A DNA stretch of 61,191 nt from Phycisphaerales bacterium (GCA_013360695.1 JABWBC010000004.1:1-61191), one strand, 5' to 3'; counted from the stretch's first letter, positions 6,570 through 16,107 are shown. The notes: generated by a model not told the origin, from the letters alone. A program made the numbers and translations.

Positions 6570-8876
6570 ATGGAAGGCGAACTGGACATCATCGCGACGT
6601 CGGCGTTTGGGCTCGAGGCGGTCGTCGCGCGGGAACTGGAGTGCCTGGGCTATCAGCCCAAGATACTTTCGACGGGGCGTGTGTGGTTTCGCGGGACGGC
6701 GGGCGATGTGGCGCGCGCGAACGTGCGGCTGCGGGCCGCCGACCGCGTGCTGGTGCGCGTCGCGAGCTTCCAGGCCGACAACTTCGATGCTCTCTTCGAG
6801 CGGACCAAGGACCTGGCCTGGGAGCGGTGGATTCCGCGCGACGGCGCGTTCCCTGTGAACGGGCGCAGCGTCAAGAGCCAGCTCTCGAGCGTGCCGGCGT
6901 GCCAGCGGACCGTGAAGAAGGCGATCGTTGAGCGTCTGATGCGCGGGCACTCGACGCGCGAACTCCCCGAGACCGGCGTGCGCACGATCATCGAGGTCTC
7001 GATCCTCGAGAATGTGGCGTCGATCACACTCGACACCAGCGGTGAAGGGCTGCACAAGCGCGGCTATCGCGACATCGTGGGCGACGCGGCGCTGAAAGAG
7101 ACCATGGCCGCGGGGCTCGTGCTGCTCAGCGTGTGGAACGCGGATCGCCCATTGGTCGATCCGTTCTGCGGCACGGGGACGATCGTGATCGAAGCCGCGA
7201 TGATCGGTCTGGGGCTCGCGCCCGGGCGCTCGCGGGGTTTCGACGCGGAGAACTGGGCGTGGATCGGCAAGGATGCGTTCGATCGTGAGCGGGCCGCGGG
7301 CCACGTGCCCGCACGCGAAAGGCTTTCGTACACGATCCACGGCTCGGACGTGAGCGAGACGGCGCTGGCGCTCGCGCGGCGGCACGCGGAGCGCGCGGGA
7401 GTGGCGCGGCACATCCATTTTCAGAAGCGGACGTTCGCGGACCTGCAGAGCAAGGCCGAGTATGGGTGCATCGTCACCAACCCGCCGTACGGCGAGCGCA
7501 TGGGCGAGGACGAGGCGATCGAGCGGTTGTATCGCTCGTTCCCCGAGGTGTTGCGGCGAATGCCGACGTGGTCGCATCACATCCTGACGGCGCGGCTCGA
7601 TCTTGAGAAGCTCGTGGGGCAGCCCGCGACGCGACGCCGGAAGCTTTTCAACGCGCAGATCGAGTGCACGTACTACCAGTTCCTCGGCCCCAGGCCGGCG
7701 GCGCGCGAGGAGCGGGCCGGCGGCGCGGGCGTGGACGCGGATGGAAGCGCCGATGCGGTGGCCCTGGAGGTGGGTGCGGAGTCATGGGACAGCGCGGAGC
7801 AACCCGCGGATGGGACGGGTGCCGAGAGCGAGTCCGCGGACGGTGCAATCTCGGGTGATCGTGAGCGCGCGGGCGTGGCGTTGCGCGAGCAATCCCCCGC
7901 GATGCCGGCGTTCGGCGGTCTTCGAGAGCGCGATCGTCGCGAGCTCGACGAGTTCGAAGGGAGGCTCGCCAAGCGCGTGCGCCATCTCCGACGCTGGCCG
8001 GACAAGGGGATCACGTGCTATCGCATCTACGAGCGAGATTGCCCGGACGTGCCGGTGACGATCGATCGCTACGAGGACCACGCGCACATCTTTGAGTACG
8101 AGCGCGAGCACGGGCGGACGCTGGCGCAGCACATCGAGTGGATCGATGACATCGCGCGCCGAACCGCGAGGGTGCTGGGGATCGACGAGTCGCATGTGCA
8201 CGCCAAGTCCCGCCCGCGTCAGAAGGGCCTCACGCAGCACGAAAAGCTTGATGAACAGGGGACGACGCTCGTCGCGCACGAGGGCGGCCTCAAGTTCGAG
8301 ATCAACCTCACCGACTACGCCGACACCGGGCTCTTCCTCGATCATCGCATCACACGCGGCATGGTCCGCGACATGGCCGAGGGCAAGCGAGTGCTGAACC
8401 TGTTCTGCTACACCGGCTCGTTCTCGGTGTACGCCGCGGCGGGCGGCGCGAAGGAGACGACCAGCGTTGATCTGTCGAACACGTACCTCGACTGGGCCGA
8501 GCGGAATATGCGCCTCAACGGGCTTGATGGTCCGCGGCATCGCTTCGTGCGATCGGACGTGATGGAATTCCTGCGCGAGCAGCGTGCGGGCGCACGCTAC
8601 GACCTGGCGATCGTCGATCCGCCGACGTTCAGCAACAGCAAGAGCACCGAGGTGGACTGGGACGTGCAGAAAGCGCACGTGGAGTTGCTCACGCGCGTGG
8701 GCGGGCTCATGCCATCCGGCGGCGTGGTGTTCTTCTCGAACAACTCGCGCCGGTTCAAGCTCGACGAGGCCGTCCTGGCGGAGGTGTTCGAGGTCCGCGA
8801 AATCAGCCAGCGGACCGTGCCGGAGGATTTTCGCAACGAGCGGATTCACCGGTGCTGGAGAATGGTTGTGAAATAG
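6570..8876 (+). CDS. rlmL: Bifunctional 23S rRNA methyltransferase RlmKL
   Basis: 768 residues with two methyltransferase halves, as in E. coli RlmKL (m2G2445 and m7G2069). In order: an N-terminal ferredoxin-like/THUMP region (about 1-160), the RlmL Rossmann domain with VDPFCGTGT near 196 and catalytic NPPYGER near 303, a Gly/Glu/Arg-rich low-complexity linker (about 375-450), then the RlmK half with VLNLFCYTGSFS near 608 and DPPTFSNS near 682. The ATG at 6570 is chosen because it begins the conserved region (ELDIIATSAFGLEAVV); the open frame extends further upstream only across the divergent ThuA-like gene. The linker is long and looks hypervariable. Confidence 0.95.
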   Translation: MEGELDIIATSAFGLEAVVARELECLGYQPKILSTGRVWFRGTAGDVARANVRLRAADRVLVRVASFQADNFDALFERTKDLAWERWIPRDGAFPVNGRSVKSQLSSVPACQRTVKKAIVERLMRGHSTRELPETGVRTIIEVSILENVASITLDTSGEGLHKRGYRDIVGDAALKETMAAGLVLLSVWNADRPLVDPFCGTGTIVIEAAMIGLGLAPGRSRGFDAENWAWIGKDAFDRERAAGHVPARERLSYTIHGSDVSETALALARRHAERAGVARHIHFQKRTFADLQSKAEYGCIVTNPPYGERMGEDEAIERLYRSFPEVLRRMPTWSHHILTARLDLEKLVGQPATRRRKLFNAQIECTYYQFLGPRPAAREERAGGAGVDADGSADAVALEVGAESWDSAEQPADGTGAESESADGAISGDRERAGVALREQSPAMPAFGGLRERDRRELDEFEGRLAKRVRHLRRWPDKGITCYRIYERDCPDVPVTIDRYEDHAHIFEYEREHGRTLAQHIEWIDDIARRTARVLGIDESHVHAKSRPRQKGLTQHEKLDEQGTTLVAHEGGLKFEINLTDYADTGLFLDHRITRGMVRDMAEGKRVLNLFCYTGSFSVYAAAGGAKETTSVDLSNTYLDWAERNMRLNGLDGPRHRFVRSDVMEFLREQRAGARYDLAIVDPPTFSNSKSTEVDWDVQKAHVELLTRVGGLMPSGGVVFFSNNSRRFKLDEAVLAEVFEVREISQRTVPEDFRNERIHRCWRMVVK

Positions 8877-8944
8877 CCGGGAACCCGGGGCGATCTTGAG
8901 CGTCTATTGCGGAACCCGCACGCGGCGGGGCCGGGAGTGTGCGT

Positions 8945-9751
8945 ATGACGATGGAAGGGCGAATGGCGGCGTTGACGCTGGCGGCGGTTGGTTCGTTCTG
9001 TGGCATGGCGTCGGCCCAAAGCGTGACGATCGTCTCGCTCCCCTGGAGCACCAGCGGCATGTCGGCCGGGCCTGTGGCGCGCGACTATCCCGCCGCCGAC
9101 GACGCCAAGGATATCTGGGTCGTCGAGGATTTCCGTACCGACCGAGACTGGCTGGTCGATCGATTCAGCAGCACCGGCGCGGGAAGCGTCGCGGCGACCA
9201 AAGACGTCCACGTCGTCATTCTCACAAATTGGCCCACGATCGGCACGGTGGTGATGGAGAGCGTGCCCGGCACGGGGAAGTACGTGAACGGCTCGCCGTG
9301 GGGCAGGCACGAGGCGACGTTTGGAATGCAGCGCCTTCGCAAGGGAAGCTACAAGATCATGTGGTGCACCGACGACGGCGGCGCCGGCAGCCCGCCGCCC
9401 GTGATGTTCGTGAAGGCGGGAAACTACGCCGTCGGCTTCGGTGATCCCGACAACGCGTATCAATTCAACCCCGGCGGCGGATGGAATTTGCCCAACGGCG
9501 TGCTCGACCCGGTCACCGATGATCTCAACAACCAGGGCAACCCGATCGGGGTGAACTTCAAGCTCACGGGAGTTGAAGCGCCGCCCTGCGACGCCGACTT
9601 CAACGGTGACGGCTTCGTAAACGGCAATGACTACGACCTCTTTGCCGACGCGCTCGACGTTGCTGATGCGAGCGCCGACCTGACGGGCGACGGATTTGTC
9701 AACGGCGATGACTACGACTTCTTCGCCGAGCACTTTGATGTGGGTTGCTGA
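8945..9751 (+). CDS. Secreted protein with C-terminal dockerin-like repeats
   Basis: 268 residues. A signal peptide (ending ASAQS near residue 25) precedes a body of about 185 residues with no family I recognise. The end holds two EF-hand-like dockerin repeats, DADFNGDGFVNGNDYDLF and ADLTGDGFVNGDDYDFF, which should bind Ca2+. The repeat domain starts just after a Cys (PPCDADF) and the protein ends in Gly-Cys, a layout shared with the proteins at 14033 and 15075. ATG 8945 is preferred over GTG 8939 because GGGAG (8933-8937) is 7 bases away. In planctomycetes such domains occur without cellulosomes; the partner is unknown. Confidence 0.75.
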   Translation: MTMEGRMAALTLAAVGSFCGMASAQSVTIVSLPWSTSGMSAGPVARDYPAADDAKDIWVVEDFRTDRDWLVDRFSSTGAGSVAATKDVHVVILTNWPTIGTVVMESVPGTGKYVNGSPWGRHEATFGMQRLRKGSYKIMWCTDDGGAGSPPPVMFVKAGNYAVGFGDPDNAYQFNPGGGWNLPNGVLDPVTDDLNNQGNPIGVNFKLTGVEAPPCDADFNGDGFVNGNDYDLFADALDVADASADLTGDGFVNGDDYDFFAEHFDVGC

Positions 9752-9873
9752 ATGCAAATCGCTGCCGCTGAGCAGAGTGTTTGAACAAACGGCCGGGTTA
9801 GGAAATCGTGCAACGCGACGGCGAGAATCAACAGTCGTGTGATGGTTGCAACAACGTAGACTCTCGGAAGCGC

Positions 9874-10830
9874 CTACTCCTGCGTCTCGTCCTCGCCCAC
9901 GTAGATCACAAAGTCGGCTAGTCCCATATCCTCGTCGCGCAGCGAGCCCGACTCGGCGTTCACATATGACACGGTCACGACCTTCGCGCCCGGCGCGAGT
10001 TTCCGCAGCGCCAGCACCGTGCCGCCCTCGTGATTCGTGTGGAAGCAGCCGACCACGAGCAGCGTGGGAGTACGCCCGCCCTGGATCGAGCGTGCCACCG
10101 ACTCCGCCATGGTCCAATCCCACAGCGATTGGGATCGGAAGGTGTCTTCGATCCGCTTCTTCTGGGTGGCTTCGTCCTCCTTCGGGCCATGGGCCGCGGC
10201 GCCCGCGCCCATGACCTTCTGGAAGTCCTCCCAATACCTTCCGGTCGGGAGTTCGTCGGGGATGCGCCACAGGCGCTGCTGCTCGGGCGTGAGCGTGCGC
10301 AGCTTGTCAAAGCCGTCGGCCCGCGCGACGCGAACATACCGGCGCGGGGCGTTGGCGGCGACGACGCCCCGATGGTTGGACTTGGCGGTCTCGACCATGT
10401 AGCGATGCCCGCGCGGGTAGTTGCCCTCGTTGCGGTTGGCGACGGCACGGAACTGCGCCTCGTCGGTCAGGCCAAGCAGATAATCGTCGAGCTTGGCCTG
10501 CTCATCGCGCTCGAAAAACTCCATCGCCAGCGTCGCGTTCGGCGCCCGCGCAACCACATCCTCAAAGAGCGCCGCGGCCGAGGGAAGCCCGCGCGGGTGC
10601 CCGTGGTTCTCGCCCACCAGCACGGCGTCGGCACCGGCGGCGGCGTTGACCAGATCGACCCAACCCGCGACCGTGCCGTCGTTCCCGCGGAAGACCGTGT
10701 ACCCGCGCCCCGCGTTGAGCTGGTCGGTCGTCGGTCCGGTGGCGACCGCCTTGGCGGATGGCCCCGCGCAGCCAACCGAAACGAGCAGCGAGAGCGCCCC
10801 GCAGAGGGCGACGGGAAGCAGCTTGTTCAT
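9874..10830 (-). CDS. ChaN-family lipoprotein
   Basis: 318 residues. The N-terminus carries a signal ending in a lipobox-like LLVSVGC, so the protein is probably a lipoprotein, although Ser at -3 is atypical. The remainder matches the ChaN (DUF399) fold, known from a Campylobacter haem-binding lipoprotein: ADAVLVGENHGHPRG near residue 68, TLAMEFFERDEQ near 98 and the C-terminal LLVVGCFHTNHEGGT. The two His-containing motifs are the family hallmark. Haem binding is inferred from the family only. The ATG at 10830 is chosen because it starts the signal peptide. Confidence 0.8.
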   Translation of the reverse strand: MNKLLPVALCGALSLLVSVGCAGPSAKAVATGPTTDQLNAGRGYTVFRGNDGTVAGWVDLVNAAAGADAVLVGENHGHPRGLPSAAALFEDVVARAPNATLAMEFFERDEQAKLDDYLLGLTDEAQFRAVANRNEGNYPRGHRYMVETAKSNHRGVVAANAPRRYVRVARADGFDKLRTLTPEQQRLWRIPDELPTGRYWEDFQKVMGAGAAAHGPKEDEATQKKRIEDTFRSQSLWDWTMAESVARSIQGGRTPTLLVVGCFHTNHEGGTVLALRKLAPGAKVVTVSYVNAESGSLRDEDMGLADFVIYVGEDETQE

Positions 10831-10930
10831 GGCGACAGCGTAACGCGCCGAATGGCGGGCCGTGCTACGCTCGCGGGACTTTTTCCACGGCGGCGCACGA
10901 TTGCCCGTGTCCACAGCTTGGAGACCCGCG

Positions 10931-12175
10931 ATGACGACCGGCCAGACCTTCCGGCAGCTCCCGTTCATGGGCGTGATCCATGTCAACAACGAGGCCATGA
11001 AGGCCGGCTGGATCATGGGCGATCCCAACTGGTCGAATCTCGGCCAGGGCCAGCCCGAAGTGGGCGAAATCCCCGGGGCGCCCGCGCGATTCAGCGAGCT
11101 GAAGTTCGATCCATCAGACCACGCCTACGGCCCGGTCGAGGGCATCCCTGAGTATCGCCAGGCCGTCGCGGACCACTACAACCGACTCTACCGCACGGGC
11201 AAGAAGTCGCAATACACCTTCGAGAACGTGATGATCGCGCCGGGCGGGCGGGCGGCGCTGGCCCGAATCGGCGCGGCGCTGGGGGTTGGACGCCTCGGCT
11301 ATTTCACGCCCGATTACACCGCCTATGAAGACATGCTCACCACCTTCTCGCGCGTCGAGCCCGTGTGGATCGAGCTTGCGGCCGCCCGCGGGTTCCGGAT
11401 CGATCCCGGCGAACTCGAGGCACGTATCGAGAGAGAGAAGCTCGGAGCGCTGCTCATTTCAAACCCGTGCAACCCGACGGGCGTCGCGATCCGCGGCAAG
11501 GAGCTGGCCGCGTGGCTTGAGCTCTCGCGCCGGCGCGACACCACGCTCCTCTTCGACGAGTTCTATTCCCATTATCACTACACGCCCGGCACGGACTGCG
11601 GCGTGTCGGCCGCGGAGTTCGTCGAAGACGTCGATGCCGATCACGTCGTGCTCGTGGACGGCCTCACCAAGTGCTTCCGCTATCCGGGCTGGCGGTCGGG
11701 CTGGGTGCTGGCGCCCAAGGGCGTGATCCGCACGCTGACCGCCGCGGGCTCGTTCATGGACGGCGGGCCGAGCCGCCCGATGCAACGCGCCGCGATCGAG
11801 GTCCTCAAGCCCGACCGGGCCGACAAAGAGCTCGCGGCGGTGCGCACGCACTTCCGCGCGAAGCGCGAGATGACGCTCGCCAAGCTCAAGGCGATGGGCG
11901 TGAAGTTCCCCGCTGAGCCCGAGGGCACGTTCTACGCGTGGGGCGATGTCTCGGGCCTGCCCGCGCCGATCAACACGGGCGAGGGGTTCATGCGCCGTGG
12001 CTTCCAGCACCGCGTGCTCACCGTGCCGGGCGAGTTCTTTGACGTAAACCCGCACAAGAAGCGCGGCGGGACCTCGCCGCTCTCCACGTTCGTGCGATTC
12101 TCCTTCGGCCCTCCAGTCCCGAACTTGACCTCGGGCCTGGATCGGCTGGCGGAGATGGTGAAGTCACTTCGTTGA
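10931..12175 (+). CDS. Pyridoxal-phosphate aminotransferase, class I/II fold type I
   Basis: 414 residues. Fold-type-I aminotransferase features are clear: DHAYGPVEGIPEYRQAVADHY near residue 60, SNPCNPTG near 176, LLFDEFYSHY near 207 and the Schiff-base Lys in VDGLTKCFRYPGWRSGW near 246. Arg in RFSFGPP near the end would bind the substrate carboxylate. The substrate is not identifiable. ATG 10931 starts the conserved region and lies 100 bases from the divergent ChaN gene. The 3' end overlaps the convergent DCC-family gene by 12 bases. Confidence 0.85.
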   Translation: MTTGQTFRQLPFMGVIHVNNEAMKAGWIMGDPNWSNLGQGQPEVGEIPGAPARFSELKFDPSDHAYGPVEGIPEYRQAVADHYNRLYRTGKKSQYTFENVMIAPGGRAALARIGAALGVGRLGYFTPDYTAYEDMLTTFSRVEPVWIELAAARGFRIDPGELEARIEREKLGALLISNPCNPTGVAIRGKELAAWLELSRRRDTTLLFDEFYSHYHYTPGTDCGVSAAEFVEDVDADHVVLVDGLTKCFRYPGWRSGWVLAPKGVIRTLTAAGSFMDGGPSRPMQRAAIEVLKPDRADKELAAVRTHFRAKREMTLAKLKAMGVKFPAEPEGTFYAWGDVSGLPAPINTGEGFMRRGFQHRVLTVPGEFFDVNPHKKRGGTSPLSTFVRFSFGPPVPNLTSGLDRLAEMVKSLR

Positions 12176-12610
12176 GGAGGGTGTCGGAGAGCCCGGCACG
12201 TTCGCGCAGCGCCCGTCCTCGCACGCCGGCGGCGTATCGCCCAGTACACGGGCCGCGATCGCGCTGATCCGCACGCGATGACGAGCGAACCACATGTACA
12301 GCCGATCAACGATCGGCCTTGCGATGGGCCACGCGGTCCAAGCCAGCAGCCCGCGGTGTCCGACCGCGGCGTACGCGCGCCGGAAGACCTCTATGCCGCG
12401 CAGCATTGTGCCGTCCGGCGCGACGCCGTGGATCTGACCCAAGAGCGCATTCATCGGGACGCCGAAGGCGCCCGCTTCAAAGTCCGGCGCGGCGATGTCG
12501 ACGATCCGGAGGTGACCTCGTCCGCGATCGAGGCGTTGCATGAACGCGGCCTCGCGCCGGCACAGCGCGCACTTCCCGTCGATCAGGATGGTGAACGGCG
12601 TCGAGTTCAT
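12164..12610 (-). CDS. DCC-family (DUF393) thiol-disulfide oxidoreductase-like protein
   Basis: 148 residues. The family's defining N-terminal motif is present: ILIDGKCALCRREAAFM near residues 8-24, with two Cys in CALC as the predicted redox pair, followed by RIVDIAAPDF and the C-terminal basic helices. The name DCC comes from the conserved D-x-x-C-x-x-C. Biochemical roles are poorly known. Two extra Cys near the C-terminus (CEDGRCAN) are unusual. The ATG at 12610 begins the conserved region. Confidence 0.8.
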   Translation of the reverse strand: MNSTPFTILIDGKCALCRREAAFMQRLDRGRGHLRIVDIAAPDFEAGAFGVPMNALLGQIHGVAPDGTMLRGIEVFRRAYAAVGHRGLLAWTAWPIARPIVDRLYMWFARHRVRISAIAARVLGDTPPACEDGRCANVPGSPTPSSTK

Positions 12611-12743
12611 CCCGGATGCATTCGCATGCCCCCGCACATGGATTCAATCGCAGCTGGTGCCGGCTTGCTCTGACTCACCCGGATCCGGACGCCGAATCGG
12701 GTGCCCCGCGGCCGACCGGGTTGATTCCCGCCACGCGGCAGCC

Positions 12744-13772
12744 CTAGCGCACCACGATGTCCGCGTGTCCATTGGTCCTGGGCCAGAGGTTGGTCACCGT
12801 CAGGTTCTCGGCCGTGTCCGCCGGCCCCGCGCCGGTCAGGATCGTGTCCTCCAGCTTCGTCCCCGTGATCGTCGGGTTCCAGCCGACAAGCTGGCGCGGC
12901 TGGGCGCTGCGTGTCTCCGTGGGCGTCGCGACATAATCGCGACATTCATAGCCCATGGGCCCGCCCTGGTGGTGCAATTGCCACTCGTCCGCGAATCCCG
13001 CCGCGCGGTACGCGTCGATCGCGGTCGCGAGCGCATCGCACCAGCGCACGCCCGGCCTGGTCGCGCCGTGATACGCGTGCTCGACGCTGCACACCGCGTC
13101 GTGCCTGCGTCTAAGGTCCGCGTCCAGCGGGCCGAAGCTGACGAGCCGGGTCGCGCACGCGATCAAGCCGTGACGCCGGGCGCAGGTGACACCCATGGCG
13201 ATGCGGTCGATCTTCTTGCCGGTCGCGATGGGGTGCCGGTACTTCTTGATGCGATCGTCGGAGGCGATGAGGATGACCGGTGCGCCGATGCCGCGGTCGC
13301 GCAGGCGCGACGAGATGAGTCCCGCGAGCCGGTGCTCACTCATGCCGGGCGACAGCTCGCGCAGCATGACCTCTTCGAGCGCCTCGGCCGTATCGCGGCA
13401 CAGCTCCCGCGCTCGCCGCACCTCGGTCGGCGTGAGCGAGGCCCGCAGATCGGCCAGCGGATCATCGGGGAAATCAGTGGCGAATCGCCCGTCGGGGAGC
13501 TTCAGCGCCGGTCCCCACCAGTCGGACTGCATCACCTCCCAGCCCTCGATGGGTTCCTCGCCGCGGAAGCGCGGGGCTTCGATGTTGGTGGTGAAGATCA
13601 CCTTTCGCCTAGGCGTCCAGAGCAGCGTCGCAAAGGCAAGATCGCTGTGGTCAACGATGCCGAGGTCCGCGCCGCCCGTAATCCACGACGCGTTCGAGCG
13701 GCGCCGGATGACGATGCCGTCGTAGTTGTTCTTGGCGCACCAGCCCGCGAGGCGAGTATCGATCTCGTTCAT
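12744..13772 (-). CDS. M24 (creatinase/aminopeptidase P-like) protein, probably non-catalytic
   Basis: 342 residues. The N-terminal creatinase-like domain (about 1-115) and the pita-bread domain (about 120-342) are recognisable, the latter from AREL...AEALEEVMLRELSPGMSEHRLAGLI and WNPTITGTKLEDTIL. At the usual metal-ligand positions the sequence reads DRIAMGVTCARRHGLIACATRL, lacking the two Asp of active M24 peptidases, and the late Glu of the EPG motif is replaced in GWNPTITG. A substrate-binding or otherwise non-metal function is therefore likelier than peptidase activity. ATG 13772 is chosen as the start of the conserved domain. Confidence 0.7.
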   Translation of the reverse strand: MNEIDTRLAGWCAKNNYDGIVIRRRSNASWITGGADLGIVDHSDLAFATLLWTPRRKVIFTTNIEAPRFRGEEPIEGWEVMQSDWWGPALKLPDGRFATDFPDDPLADLRASLTPTEVRRARELCRDTAEALEEVMLRELSPGMSEHRLAGLISSRLRDRGIGAPVILIASDDRIKKYRHPIATGKKIDRIAMGVTCARRHGLIACATRLVSFGPLDADLRRRHDAVCSVEHAYHGATRPGVRWCDALATAIDAYRAAGFADEWQLHHQGGPMGYECRDYVATPTETRSAQPRQLVGWNPTITGTKLEDTILTGAGPADTAENLTVTNLWPRTNGHADIVVR

Positions 13773-13934
13773 GCCGTCACTGTACCGCGTCGGCGTCGGC
13801 GTGGGCGTGGAAGCGGGCGACGAGGTGTGCGGCCTTGCCCATGGCGGGGAGCGCCGGGTCAGCACCGATCGCGGTCGGACGCTCGGTTGTGCACGCCCGC
13901 GAGCGGCGACCTGCGCCAATCCATCAAGGGGCTT

Positions 13935-14023
13935 CAACTCGGCTTCGTGTCTCGCTCTTCACTTCGTCTCCGCGTCTCTCTTCTCTTTGCCTCTCCCAGA
14001 TGCACGACGCCTGATGCCTGATG
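13935..14023. repeat. Degenerate pyrimidine-rich short-period tract
   Basis: Between the M24 gene and a dockerin-protein gene lies a C/T-rich tract with recurrent TCTCCGCGTCTC-like words. It ends in two copies of GCCTGAT at 14009-14022, the inverse of the GGCATCA-type 7-base unit seen at 4651. Confidence 0.4.
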
Positions 14024-14032
14024 ACTTCCTCT

Positions 14033-14968
14033 TCAACACCCTCCCTCAAAGTACGAGGCAAACGCGTCGAAATCGTCGCCATTTACAAATCCGTCGCGGT
14101 TGAAATCGGCGGCCGAGGCGCCGCTCTCGAACGCGCTGGCGAACAGATCAAAGTCATCGCCGTTGACGAAGCCGTCGTGGTTGAAATCCGCCGGGCATGG
14201 CCCGTTCATATTGATGGTGAACCCGCCCCGGATGATTCGCGTCTCGCCCGGCGCGAGCGTGAGCGTCCACTGGAACGCGGCGCCGACATCGCCGTTCACC
14301 GGGCCGACGGCGTTGGAAAGATTCGCCGAGCCGCTGTTGAGCTTGTTGCGCAGCGACGCGCCTGTACCCACCTCGAAGCGCGACGCGCCCGTGCCCACGA
14401 TCTCGGAGATCGCGTTGGTCGCGGCGTCGCGATGGCGAGCCAGCACGCGCGCCGCGTCGGCGATCAGCACCGTGTCGTTGGTCGGCGTCGCCTCGATGTC
14501 CATGTCGACGAGGTTGAAGACCTGGAACGTCTGCGTGGTGTCGCTGTGGCTCTTGAACTCGAGCGTGTGCTCCACCCGAACCTGGTGCGGCGAGGGGCCG
14601 TCGAGCAGCCGGACGATCAGCTTCGCGTCGAATCGCTCCTGGCCCGCGGGCCCCGGGCCCGCGTTGGTCCACACGAACGTCGCTTCATTCTCGCGATAGG
14701 ACTCGGTTGGGGTGTCGAGGCTGCTGAAGGGGCGGTTGGTGTTGTTGCCCGCGGTGCGATAGTGCCACGAGTACTTGTAAGCCTCGTCGATAAAGGTCGC
14801 ATCCGTGAACAGCGTCGCGTCACCGGCGGTGATGCTGAAAGGCGGGATGCCCTGAAAGATCATCGCCGCGTCGCCGTCGGCGATGGCTCCGCCCGCGAGG
14901 ACGCCGCTGGCCAAGCCCGCCGCGCCGATCGCCGCGGCCAAGCGTGTGCGCGAGTACTTGTGCGTCAT
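14033..14968 (-). CDS. Secreted protein with C-terminal dockerin-like repeats
   Basis: 311 residues. An N-terminal signal (hydrophobic core AAAIGAAGLASGVLAGGAIA) precedes a 230-residue extracellular domain of beta-rich character with no family I can name. The tail carries two Ca-binding dockerin-like repeats (PADFNHDGFVNGDDFDLF and ADFNRDGFVNGDDFDAF), bracketed by a Cys before the first repeat (NGPCPADF) and a terminal Gly-Cys. ATG 14968 has a GGGAGG Shine-Dalgarno sequence a few bases upstream. Its neighbour at 15075 has the same orientation and the same tail, suggesting tail shuffling or duplication. Confidence 0.75.
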   Translation of the reverse strand: MTHKYSRTRLAAAIGAAGLASGVLAGGAIADGDAAMIFQGIPPFSITAGDATLFTDATFIDEAYKYSWHYRTAGNNTNRPFSSLDTPTESYRENEATFVWTNAGPGPAGQERFDAKLIVRLLDGPSPHQVRVEHTLEFKSHSDTTQTFQVFNLVDMDIEATPTNDTVLIADAARVLARHRDAATNAISEIVGTGASRFEVGTGASLRNKLNSGSANLSNAVGPVNGDVGAAFQWTLTLAPGETRIIRGGFTINMNGPCPADFNHDGFVNGDDFDLFASAFESGASAADFNRDGFVNGDDFDAFASYFEGGC

Positions 14969-15074
14969 GATGTGCTCCCTCCCAAGAGCGCCCGGGCATT
15001 CGCCCAGACCGAGAGCATCATACCGCGCGCACGCCGCGGTTCGCAATCAATCGCATGAAGACTTCACGCGCCGA

Positions 15075-15908
15075 TCAACAACCGGCCTCAAAGTGCGATG
15101 CGAACGTGTCGAAGTCGTCGCCGTTGACGAATCCGTCGCCGTTGAAGTCGGCGGTGGGGTCTCCGGCCTCAAACGCGTTCGCAAAGAGGTCGTAGTCGTC
15201 GCCGTTCACAAACCCGTCTTCGTTGAAATCCGCCGGACAGGTCTGCCCGTTGAGGCAGTCGACGTTGACCAGCGAGAGCACGGTGCCGTTCTGAACCGCG
15301 TTGGGTAGTTGAAAACTCCATTGAACGGACGGCAGAAGCTCGTCCTGGAATCCGATGGACGCATTCGCGCCGCCCTGCCAGCCCGGGCCTTGGATGTTCT
15401 GGTAGATGCACTGTGCGTAGATGCACTCCTCGGGCCCGAGCGTGCCGCCGAATATCTTGATCTGGAACGTCCCGGGGAAATTGGCGGGCTTGGACCGCTT
15501 GCCGGTCCACTGGATGATGACCGTGTTGTTGATCTGCTGCCAGTGGATCGAGCCGACGTGGTTGCCGATATCAGCCCAATACGGCAGGAGCGACTTCCCC
15601 GCGCCGAACGCCGCAAACGACGGGAGCAGCGCGGGCACCGGCCCAAGGTCGGTGAACGGCGGCGAAAATCCCACCCCCCCGTTGTTCCCGATGATCACCG
15701 ACGATCCGAACGGAAAAACCGAGTTGCCGATGGGCAAAAGAAACGCGAATACCTCGTCTTCGTCGCCGAGATCGACGAACGTGCCCGTCTGTGAAATGTC
15801 GGTGAATGTGCCGGGCAGGGTGTTGACGATCGCCAGCTGCGCCGACACGCTCCCGGTGAGCATGATCGCTGCCGCACACCCCGAAATTCGCGCGATGACA
15901 GCCTTCAT
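15075..15908 (-). CDS. Secreted protein with C-terminal dockerin-like repeats
   Basis: 277 residues. Signal peptide to about residue 24 (GSVSAQ). The body contains GNNGGVGFSPPF, LLPYWADIGNHVGSIHW and VIIQWTGKR segments, which resemble extracellular NIDO-like or lectin-like beta domains of unknown ligand; this comparison is weak. The end has two dockerin-like repeats (PADFNEDGFVNGDDYDLF, ADFNGDGFVNGDDFDTF), a Cys immediately before them and a terminal Gly-Cys. The ATG at 15908 is preferred over 15914 because GGAGG then sits 7 bases upstream. It probably precedes the 14033 gene in the same direction, but a 106-base gap separates them. Confidence 0.75.
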   Translation of the reverse strand: MKAVIARISGCAAAIMLTGSVSAQLAIVNTLPGTFTDISQTGTFVDLGDEDEVFAFLLPIGNSVFPFGSSVIIGNNGGVGFSPPFTDLGPVPALLPSFAAFGAGKSLLPYWADIGNHVGSIHWQQINNTVIIQWTGKRSKPANFPGTFQIKIFGGTLGPEECIYAQCIYQNIQGPGWQGGANASIGFQDELLPSVQWSFQLPNAVQNGTVLSLVNVDCLNGQTCPADFNEDGFVNGDDYDLFANAFEAGDPTADFNGDGFVNGDDFDTFASHFEAGC

Positions 15909-16107
15909 CTGCATTCCTCCGCGGCCGGCGTTGGGCGGGACATCATCCTTCGAAGCGACACGACCCGCAAGAACTCACGGGCCTGTCTCAACAATCCTTC
16001 AGTCTATCGAATCGCGCAGGTCATTGTAAAGAAGGAACTTGACGAATCGATCGGTTTTCGGACGGGTAACTCCTGCACGAAGCGCCGAAATCACGATAAT
16101 CAATCCA

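Noticed and set aside
8945..9751. Possible CRISPR or short tandem repeats in the dockerin genes
   Set aside because: The repeated DNA encodes the two Ca-binding protein repeats and has no spacer structure.
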